DNA from: DASYXT01 sp035934555
GTDB lineage: Bacteria > Verrucomicrobiota > Verrucomicrobiia > Limisphaerales > UBA8199
NCBI GenBank assembly: GCA_035934555.1
Contig: DASYXT010000084.1
Location: forward strand, 1 to 40,317
Direction of reading: 5' to 3'
Length of the DNA: 40,317 nt
In this document: piece by piece, positions 33,416 to 40,317 of the stretch
Layout: each line of letters begins with the position of its first letter
Numbering within the stretch: position 1 is the first letter of the stretch
The notes under the pieces: generated by a model
Database searches by the model: none
The model's input: only the letters and a program-made list of their open reading frames with translations
What the model was told of the DNA's origin: nothing
Position numbers and translations under genes: made by a program

Positions 33416-34620
33416 TGAGGGCTCTCCAGCACGGCTTGCAAGGTTTCGAGGCAACGGCGGTTCTGGGCCGGCGTGCCCACCGAGATGCGCAACCACTCGG
33501 GTAACTGATAGCTCGCCATCGGGCGGGCGATAATCCCACGCCGCTGTAGTTCCTCAAACACCCGCTGACCATCGCCCACGCGGACGAGAATGAAATTGGC
33601 CGCGGAGGGGATAAACTCGAGCTTCAATTTCCGAAAAGCCCATTCGTACAATTTCAGCCCGCGGGCATTGTTGCGCCGGGTCTTTTCCACATGCGCGGAA
33701 TCATCCAGCGCAGCCAGCGCTGCGGTTTGAGCGACCGAATTGATGTTGAAGGGCTGACGCACCTTGTCCAACTCGGCAATCAGTTCCGGATGGCCCAGAC
33801 CGTAGCCCAAACGCAAGCCAGCGAGGCCATAGATTTTCGAAAAGGTCCGCATGAGCAGCAGATTCGGTTTGGCGCCGGCGCGCAACTCCGGCAGCAAATC
33901 CAGCGGTTCTTTGAGGAATTCCACGTAGGCCTCGTCCAACGCAATCACCACCGAGGTTGGCACGGCCTCGATGAAGCGCCGCAATACCTCGGCAGGAATG
34001 GATGTGCCGGTGGGGTTGTTTGGGTTAGCGACAAAAACGATGCGGGTGCGGCCGGTAATCGCTGCGAGCATCGCATCCAAATCGTGGCCGTAATTCCGGG
34101 CCGGCACAGTCACTAACCGCGCGCCGAACAAAGCCGTCACGATCGGGTACACCGCGAAACAGTACTGGGAGACCACGACTTCGGGATCGGAGGACACGGT
34201 TGTGGCCGTGAGGCCCTGGGCTTCGTAACCGGGCTGGCCCGTCGCGGCGTGGGCGAATTCGGCAAGAGGCTCCGGGGGCGGCTGGGCACGGCGCGGTAGC
34301 AACACATGCCCAAGCAACTCGATGACTTCATTGGACCCGTTGCCCAGAATAAGCTGCGAGGTGGTTAATCCCAGCCGGGAAGCGAGCTTCTGTTTCAGGT
34401 AATAGGCGCTGCCATCCGGGTAGAGGTTCACTTGCGCCAGGGAGCGGCGCATGGCCGCCATCGCCAGCCGTGACGGCCCGAGCGGATTCTCGTTCGATGC
34501 CAGCTTAATTATGTCCTCGGCGGCCAACCCCAACTCGCGGGCCACTTCCTCGATGGGCCGTCCGGGCTGATATACCGGCAGGGTTTTGAGCGCCGGGTTG
34601 ACGGGAAACGGAAGACTCAT
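33412..34620 (-). CDS. hisC: Histidinol-phosphate aminotransferase with an in-frame insert
   Basis: A 402-residue fold-type I PLP enzyme, longer than the usual 350-370. Lys262 in TFSKIYGLAGLRLGYG binds PLP, Asp229 is in ALDEAYVEF, and NPNNPTGT is present. It transaminates histidinol phosphate in histidine synthesis. Residues 111-145 (34186-34290), rich in Ala, Pro and Gln, interrupt the normal join between GHVLL and EVVVSQYCFAVYP. That join is a surface strand near the dimer region, so the protein could still fold. ATG 34620 matches the family start. It is followed by argA with a four-base overlap. Confidence 0.93.
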   Translation of the reverse strand: MSLPFPVNPALKTLPVYQPGRPIEEVARELGLAAEDIIKLASNENPLGPSRLAMAAMRRSLAQVNLYPDGSAYYLKQKLASRLGLTTSQLILGNGSNEVIELLGHVLLPRRAQPPPEPLAEFAHAATGQPGYEAQGLTATTVSSDPEVVVSQYCFAVYPIVTALFGARLVTVPARNYGHDLDAMLAAITGRTRIVFVANPNNPTGTSIPAEVLRRFIEAVPTSVVIALDEAYVEFLKEPLDLLPELRAGAKPNLLLMRTFSKIYGLAGLRLGYGLGHPELIAELDKVRQPFNINSVAQTAALAALDDSAHVEKTRRNNARGLKLYEWAFRKLKLEFIPSAANFILVRVGDGQRVFEELQRRGIIARPMASYQLPEWLRISVGTPAQNRRCLETLQAVLESPQ

Positions 34621-34753
34621 GGCTCTTCAGGGTTTTTCTGAGCAGCTTCACGATGACAGTGCCGATAACGCATGGCGTGTTAACTAGCCGAGCGGTGTGC
34701 AAAGCGCAACTCTTGCTTCGTCGAGCGTGAGTGGAACCGAACGTGCTACGCCG

Positions 34754-36229
34754 TTAGGGGCCAGCTTCCTTTAGGATGACGAAATGGGCCATGTGGTCGG
34801 TGAGCAGGTTCAGCAAGACGCCGCGTTGGAGATCGGTCCCTTTGATGAGATTGCGGTACTGCTTAGCTGAGGTCACATCATGCTGGTCAACGGAAGTGAT
34901 CACGTCACCCGCTTTGAGTCCCTGGCGCGCGGCTGGCGAGTCGGCTTCCACCCCGGCCACCAGCACACCGCCGGGCTGCCGCACATCAAAACGGGCCCGC
35001 AGGTCGGAAGTCAACTCCTGCACGGAGATGCCCAGGTTGCCACGCTCGGTCTCTTTAGGTTCCGGTGCTTGTACCTGGGCCAGCACCCCCGACGAGGGAT
35101 CGCTCTCTTCGGGTACGACTTTGACCGAGAGGTTCTTGCCCCCTCGGAATACATCCAGCAGCAGTGGTTGGCCAATGGGCTTGGTTCGAACTACCGTCCG
35201 CAATTCTTGCGGCGTGGCGACCGGTTCACCCGCCACGCGGCAAATGACGTCGGTGGGCCGCAATTGGGATTGCGCCGCAGGTCCGTCGGCGATGATTTGG
35301 ACCACCACCACTCCGTCATGGATTTCCTTGAACCTTGCCTGCAGCTCAGGCAAATCGCGCAACGCTCGTATGCCCAAACCAAGCCAGGGCCGTGGGAATT
35401 TCCCACGGGCGATCAGTTGGTCGGCAACCTCGCGCGCGAGGTTGCTCGGGACGGCAAAGCCGATGCCGGTGTGCAGGCCGCGAATCAGTGTGTTCACACC
35501 GATCAGCTCTCCTTCGATGTTAACCAGGGGCCCGCCGCTATTACCGGGGTTGATCAGCGCGTCGGTCTGGATGAAGTCCTGGTCCATGGTCGCGCCTTCG
35601 GAAGTCTCGATTATATTCGAGCGGCCCTTAGCGCTGATGTGGCCCACGGTGACGCTGTAATCGAGGCTGAACGGCGCGCCAATCGCCAAAGCAAACTCTC
35701 CGACCCGGGCCCGGTCGGAATCGCCGAACGAGCACACCGGCAGGCCCTGCGCATCAATCTTCAGAACCGCAATATCCGAGGGCACGTCCACGCCGCGAAT
35801 CGCAGCCTTGAAAGTCCGTCCATCCCTGAGTTTCACGTTTATTTTCTCGGCATCTTTCACCACATGCACGTTGGTGAGGATGTAACCGTCCGAACGCACA
35901 ATAACGCCCGACCCTTCCGCCTGGGTGAATTCCGGATGGTGCCGGCGCAATTGCTCGTGAAATTGGCGCAAGAACCCCGGCGGCAATTCGTCAAACGCAC
36001 CGTCGTTTTCGTCCGCGTCGGCGGCGGCTTCGGGCCTTTGGATGACGCTGATGACCACGACGGTCGGCGAAACTCTCTCTGCCACAGAAGCAAAAGCATC
36101 ATTAAGTTGTTTCGCCAAATCCAGACCGGCAGCGGGTTGAGCTGCCGCTAAAACAGGCGTGGCCGCCGTGAGTGTAGCGCAGCCGAGCGCAAGAAAGAGA
36201 ATCAGTTTTGGATTCCCGTGGTACTTCAT
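34754..36229 (-). CDS. Second Do-type serine protease (HtrA/DegQ family)
   Basis: A 491-residue periplasmic protease. It has a signal peptide (KLILFLALGCATLTAATPVLAAA), catalytic His122 (TNVHVV), Asp152 (SDIAVL) and Ser231 (NPGNSGGP), and two PDZ domains in the C-terminal half. It differs from the protease at 27215 in an acidic insert near residues 67-82 and in a shorter glycine/asparagine-free loop, so it is a paralogue and not a recent duplicate. It is transcribed alone, with hisC 133 bp downstream and a repeat-containing gap toward the divergent DUF2851 gene. Confidence 0.93.
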   Translation of the reverse strand: MKYHGNPKLILFLALGCATLTAATPVLAAAQPAAGLDLAKQLNDAFASVAERVSPTVVVISVIQRPEAAADADENDGAFDELPPGFLRQFHEQLRRHHPEFTQAEGSGVIVRSDGYILTNVHVVKDAEKINVKLRDGRTFKAAIRGVDVPSDIAVLKIDAQGLPVCSFGDSDRARVGEFALAIGAPFSLDYSVTVGHISAKGRSNIIETSEGATMDQDFIQTDALINPGNSGGPLVNIEGELIGVNTLIRGLHTGIGFAVPSNLAREVADQLIARGKFPRPWLGLGIRALRDLPELQARFKEIHDGVVVVQIIADGPAAQSQLRPTDVICRVAGEPVATPQELRTVVRTKPIGQPLLLDVFRGGKNLSVKVVPEESDPSSGVLAQVQAPEPKETERGNLGISVQELTSDLRARFDVRQPGGVLVAGVEADSPAARQGLKAGDVITSVDQHDVTSAKQYRNLIKGTDLQRGVLLNLLTDHMAHFVILKEAGP

Positions 36230-36282
36230 CGTAGGCGCAACATAAACTGGTTTGTCAAATCATGCCAGTGCGGTGACTCGGG

Positions 36283-36381
36283 CGGAGCGCGGACTTTCGC
36301 TTTAGTCCGCAGCAACATACTCAGTTATGTCCGCAGCAGATCCAGGTCCCGCTGTGGACTAAAGCTAAAGTCCACGCTCCG
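36283..36381. repeat. Inverted pair of dispersed palindromic repeats (REPIN-like)
   Basis: A copy at 36283-36315 (GGAGCGCGGAC ... GTCCGCAGCAAC) faces an inverted copy at 36351-36381 (GCTGTGGAC ... GTCCACGCTCC), with a partial GTCCGCAGCA between them. The second copy has matched changes in both arms (GTGGAC/GTCCAC), so the stem is preserved by compensating bases. Confidence 0.75.
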
Positions 36382-36440
36382 GCCGCTGTCGCTGAACCAA
36401 TGTCCGCGGTCCGTTCGATAAGTATTGACATTTCTGAGCA

Positions 36441-37934
36441 ATGAGCGCAAACGAAGCGCTTATGGTGGCTGCGATTTCAGACAGCTTCTATGCGCAGGCG
36501 CGGGTTCAGTGTGGGGCGGTGCTGCGTCTGCGCGACGAGCAGGATTCGCCCCCGGAACGGCTCTTGCAGGCGATTTGGCAACACCAGCGTCTGCTGCGGG
36601 ATCGGCTGCAAACGATCGAAGGGGTGCCTGTCCGCGTCCTGCACCCCGGGTTCCTGAATTTGGAAGGTGGGCCCGATTTCCACTCGGCGGTGGTGAAAGT
36701 GGGCGATGCACCGCCCCGAACCGGTGATGTAGAAGTGGACCTGCGTTCGAGCGGCTGGCACGCACATGGCCACGACCGCAACCCGGCGTTTAAGAATGTG
36801 ATGCTCCATGTGATCTGGGAAAGCGAACACCCGTCTCCCGGAGCGCCGCCGTTGATGCTGTTGCGCCAGGTGCTCGACGCGCCTCTGGGCGAGCTCAGTC
36901 TCTGGCTGGGAGGTGATGCGGCGCAGAGCTTCCCCGAGCCGCTCCGTGGGGCATGTTGCGCGCTATTGTGCGGGCTTCCCGCGGGACGATTACAGGAGTT
37001 GCTGCGCCAGGCGGCCGGCGTGCGTCTGCGCAGCAAGGCCTCGCAATTTCATGCCCGCGCGCGGCAAGTCGGTTGGGACCAGGCGCTGTGGGAGGGATTG
37101 TTCCGGGCGCTGGGTTACAAGCACAATGTGTGGCCCATGCAACGGCTGGCCGAATTGCGTCCGGTATGGGCAGCCGACTTGCCCTCACCACCCGATACAG
37201 CAGATGCGAGCTTCCGTCTATCCTTGCAGAGCCGCCTCTTCGGGCTCAGCGGCCTTTTACCGGCTGAGTTGACCCCGGCCCAGGTGCGAGCCGATGGGTA
37301 CCTGCGTCAGGTTTGGGATCACTGGTGGCGAGTGCGCGATGCGCTCGCCGAACTCATCCTGCCGGCGGGCATATGGCGGTTGCACGGGCTGCGCCCGGCC
37401 AATCATCCGCATCGGCGGCTGGCGCTGGCCGCCGATTGGCTGCTGGCAAGCGACCTGCCGGTGCGGCTGGAACGCTGGTGCGCGGGTGAGTTGGCCAAAC
37501 GCGCCTTCCCCGCTTCACTGCTCAGCCAATTACAGGGCAAACCGGACGAATTCTGGTCCTGGCACTGGACACTGCGTTCGCCGCGACTGAACAAACCGCA
37601 GCCCTTGCTCGGGGAAACGCGGGTGACGGACTTAGCGGTCAACGTGGTGTTGCCCTGGCTCTGGGCCCGGGCCGAAGAAGCCGGAAATTCGAGGGTGCGT
37701 GAAGCTATCGAGCAGAGGTATTTCGATTGGCCGCCCGCGCAGGATAATTCGGTGCTGCGCCTGGCTCGGCAACGACTGTTGGGCGGCGCAGCCCGTCGCG
37801 TGTTGCCTACGGCGGCGGCGCAACAGGGGTTGCTGCAACTCGCGCGCGATTTCTGCGACCATTCCAACTCGCTCTGTGACGCCTGCAAATTCCCCGAAGT
37901 AGTTGAGCAATTTGCAGCGGGTCAAGCCCCGTAG
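36441..37934 (+). CDS. DUF2851 family protein
   Basis: A 497-residue protein of unknown function. Residues 70-135 hold the family signature: HPGFLNLEGGPDFHSAVV, GDVEVDLRSSGWHAHGH and NVMLHVIWE. The pattern of G.DF....V and GD.E..... W..H.H suggests a metal- or nucleic-acid-binding core related to nuclease folds, but that is inference. The C-terminus has a four-residue-spaced CDHSNSLCDACKF cluster, possibly a small zinc site. It is common in Bacteroidetes and Verrucomicrobia. It is divergent from the protease gene and convergent with infC. Confidence 0.88.
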   Translation: MSANEALMVAAISDSFYAQARVQCGAVLRLRDEQDSPPERLLQAIWQHQRLLRDRLQTIEGVPVRVLHPGFLNLEGGPDFHSAVVKVGDAPPRTGDVEVDLRSSGWHAHGHDRNPAFKNVMLHVIWESEHPSPGAPPLMLLRQVLDAPLGELSLWLGGDAAQSFPEPLRGACCALLCGLPAGRLQELLRQAAGVRLRSKASQFHARARQVGWDQALWEGLFRALGYKHNVWPMQRLAELRPVWAADLPSPPDTADASFRLSLQSRLFGLSGLLPAELTPAQVRADGYLRQVWDHWWRVRDALAELILPAGIWRLHGLRPANHPHRRLALAADWLLASDLPVRLERWCAGELAKRAFPASLLSQLQGKPDEFWSWHWTLRSPRLNKPQPLLGETRVTDLAVNVVLPWLWARAEEAGNSRVREAIEQRYFDWPPAQDNSVLRLARQRLLGGAARRVLPTAAAQQGLLQLARDFCDHSNSLCDACKFPEVVEQFAAGQAP

Positions 37935-37963
37935 AGGCAGGAGCAGAAACGGCGCAAGTGGAG

Positions 37964-37980
37964 TGGCGCAGACTGCGCCA
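37964..37980. repeat. Short hairpin between convergent DUF2851 and infC
   Basis: TGGCGCA pairs with TGCGCCA around a three-base GAC loop. It lies in the 60-bp gap between two convergent genes and may help end transcription, though no T-tract follows. Confidence 0.45.
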
Positions 37981-37994
37981 GCCGCGACCTTCGC

Positions 37995-38732
37995 CTACTG
38001 CTTCACTTCCAACGTCGCGAAGGGATTGTTGGCAAAGCCGCCGGTGGGCTTTTCCTCTTCAACGCGAGGAGGGCGTTCTATGCGAACGGCGGCGGGCTGA
38101 TGATTTGAATCCGGCTTAGGTTGTGAAGCAGATGAAGCCGCCGCCCGTGCACCGTCACGCTCTTGCGGATGGCGGGCGCGCTTGTTGCGCGGCAGCGGGC
38201 TAATCATTAGCACGATGGCGCGGCCGTTGAGTTTCGGCTGGAAATCCGGATGGCCGAAGCCAGCGATCTCGGCGAGGAACTTCTGGATGATCTGGAACCC
38301 AATCTCAGTGTGGGCCATCTCCCGGCCACGGAACTTCAGCGTCACTTTGACCTTCATGTCCTCGCACAGAAAATCAATCGCGTGCCCCACTTTGACGCCG
38401 AGATCGTGCGGGTCAATTTTCGGGCTGAGTTGGACCTCTTTGACCTTATTGGCGTGCTGGTGTTTCTTGGATTCCTTTTCCCGCTTGGCTTGTTCGTAGC
38501 GGAATTTTCCATAATCCACCAGGCGGCAAACGGGCGGCGTCGCATTGGGGGCGATCTCGACCAGGTCAACGCCGTTGGTGCGAGCCAGGGTCAGAGCATC
38601 GCCCAGGCTGAGCACTCCCAATTGGTCGCCCTCTACACCGATGACCCGCACCTCGCGAGCACGGATTTTGCCGTTAACCCTTACAAACGGACTCGATGAA
38701 GAAGAAGAACGTGGAGGAAAAGGGCGACTCAA
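37995..38732 (-). CDS. infC: Translation initiation factor IF-3 with a C-terminal extension
   Basis: A 245-residue IF-3, against about 180 in E. coli. The N-domain begins at FVRVNGKIRAREVRVI; the linker is Lys-rich (EQAKREKESKKHQHANK), and the C-domain has KIDPHDLGVKVGHAIDFL and LKFRGREMAHTEIGF. IF-3 keeps the 30S subunit free and checks start codons. After LMISPLPRN comes an extra tail of about 60 residues rich in Ala, Pro, Ser and Glu. The start is TTG 38732, with AGGG upstream; no ATG or GTG is available before the in-frame stop. Unusual start codons are common in infC, where they serve autoregulation. Confidence 0.93.
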   Translation of the reverse strand: MSRPFPPRSSSSSSPFVRVNGKIRAREVRVIGVEGDQLGVLSLGDALTLARTNGVDLVEIAPNATPPVCRLVDYGKFRYEQAKREKESKKHQHANKVKEVQLSPKIDPHDLGVKVGHAIDFLCEDMKVKVTLKFRGREMAHTEIGFQIIQKFLAEIAGFGHPDFQPKLNGRAIVLMISPLPRNKRARHPQERDGARAAASSASQPKPDSNHQPAAVRIERPPRVEEEKPTGGFANNPFATLEVKQ

Positions 38733-38883
38733 GACACCCTCGACGGTTGAAGCTTATTCATGCATCCAATGATACATTCATCTCGTGGCACAACGGCCCC
38801 ATAACGCCAAAAATTAATCACGCGCGGGCCCAATTCGCAAGCAAAAAATTGCGCGAATTTGTAATCAGTTGTAATCAGTAACT

Positions 38884-38989
38884 GAGCGCGGACAATCACG
38901 TCCGCGCAGGGGCGGACTCCCTAAAATCGGCAGTAAATCGAAGCCGTGCAGCTTGGGGGAGCTGCTGCGGACAGGAAGTGTCTGCGCTC
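38884..38989. repeat. Degenerate inverted pair of dispersed palindromic repeats
   Basis: GAGCGCGGAC and GTCCGCGC (38884-38907) face a diverged inverted copy GCTGCGGAC ... TGTCTGCGCTC (38964-38989). It fills the gap between the start of infC and the end of recA. The loss of identity suggests an older insertion than the pairs at 22111 and 36283. Confidence 0.6.
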
Positions 38990-39021
38990 AGGCATTTCCG
39001 CCTGTCCGTCCCTTACCGATG

Positions 39022-40104
<1,083 letters not shown>

Positions 40105-40131
40105 AAAAATTTATTCCCTTCAGTCAGTGGC

Positions 40132-40159
40132 AGGATAGGAAGTGACGCGCGGATGTCAA
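40132..40159 (-). promoter_or_regulatory. recA promoter
   Basis: On the minus strand: TTGACA (40159-40154), 16 bases, TATCCT (40137-40132). The start of transcription would lie about 20 bases before the recA ATG, with AAGGG as ribosome-binding site. Confidence 0.7.
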
Positions 40160-40187
40160 GCGTGCGCAGGTCGTGGGGGCGCATGAC

Positions 40188-40222
40188 AAAAAATCGCAGA
40201 GTCCACGATCTGCGCATTTTTT
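40188..40222. repeat. AT-flanked hairpin between divergent genes
   Basis: AAAAAATCGCAGA (40188-40200) and TCTGCGCATTTTTT (40209-40222) pair over about 13 bases with one bulge. T-runs on both strands make it look like a bidirectional terminator, yet it lies between two divergent promoters, an unusual place. Confidence 0.6.
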
Positions 40223-40230
40223 GGTGACAA

Positions 40231-40252
40231 AGTATCTATGATAGTAGATACT
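40231..40252. promoter_or_regulatory. Palindromic operator with embedded -10 element
   Basis: AGTATCTA (40231-40238) and TAGATACT (40245-40252) are a perfect 8-bp inverted repeat with a six-base centre. A -10-like TATGAT (40237-40242) lies inside, so a bound repressor would block the promoter of the gene starting at 40260. Confidence 0.65.
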
Positions 40253-40259
40253 CACTGCC

Positions 40260-40317
40260 ATGAACACTCAAAACCCATTGCATTCTATCCTCCACCAAAT
40301 CGCCAAGATTCAAACCA
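40260..40317 (+). CDS. N-terminus of an unidentified protein (partial)
   Basis: An ATG eight bases after a palindromic operator opens a frame that runs off the right edge after 19 codons; the visible start is MNTQNPLHSILHQIAKIQ. There is no clear ribosome-binding site. The predicted amphipathic first helix and the operator fit an auto-regulated gene or an element-borne gene. The product cannot be named from so little sequence. Confidence 0.45.
   Translation, partial: MNTQNPLHSILHQIAKIQT

Noticed and set aside
32246..33418. A 390-codon plus-strand frame opposite argA
   Set aside because: It mirrors argA codon structure, and its composition (many His, Arg, Gln and Gly) is typical of antisense frames.

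Overview
The window is a GC-rich bacterial chromosome segment, most likely from a verrucomicrobial lineage (Pedosphaera/Limisphaerales-like soil or freshwater bacteria). This is inferred from gene content: paired DUF5985 membrane proteins, a DUF2851 protein, a LysM lipoprotein-like protein, an IF3 with a long C-terminal tail, and a McsA-like zinc-finger protein. No rRNA gene is present, so the assignment is an inference.

Positions 1-2783 are accessory DNA: the 3' end of a probable transposase, a consensus sigma-70 promoter ahead of a hairpin-containing leader, a serine recombinase, a small glycine-patterned protein, a two-CPSC zinc-ribbon gene split by a CTT TGA frameshift, a WapI-like immunity gene, and the 5' half of a tRNA-Arg with no 3' half, which marks the island edge. 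Positions 2933-7659 form a minus-strand run: separate LigD-type ligase and polymerase genes (NHEJ), SppA, and a PIN-domain toxin/antitoxin pair. Then come murJ (plus strand) and a minus-strand group of LOG protein, M16 peptidase and pabB.

Positions 13267-19932 hold a hairpin repeat, a promoter/40-codon ORF/terminator unit, an MFS transporter, a small-membrane-protein operon with a regulator and an exported methyltransferase, a HI0933 flavoprotein, an RluA-type pseudouridine synthase with no ordinary start codon in front of its S4 domain, and a vapBC pair whose toxin lacks one catalytic acid. Positions 20005-22098 encode the two halves of the cyanobacterial ArgZ/AgrE arginine-catabolic enzyme as separate adjacent genes in swapped order. 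Next are a LysM protein, purM, and an HtrA protease followed by an OmpR-type response regulator and histidine kinase, likely an envelope-stress module. A membrane hybrid histidine kinase, a zinc-finger protein, hisC-argA (translationally coupled), a second HtrA protease, DUF2851, infC and recA complete the window. A further operator-preceded gene starts at the right edge.

A family of short palindromic repeats, mostly as inverted pairs (REPIN-like), sits in at least four intergenic gaps. The most notable items are the prfB-like frameshift site, the de-fused ArgZ pair, the short ORF/RNA unit at 13425-13637, the truncated tRNA-Arg, and the VapC active-site loss.
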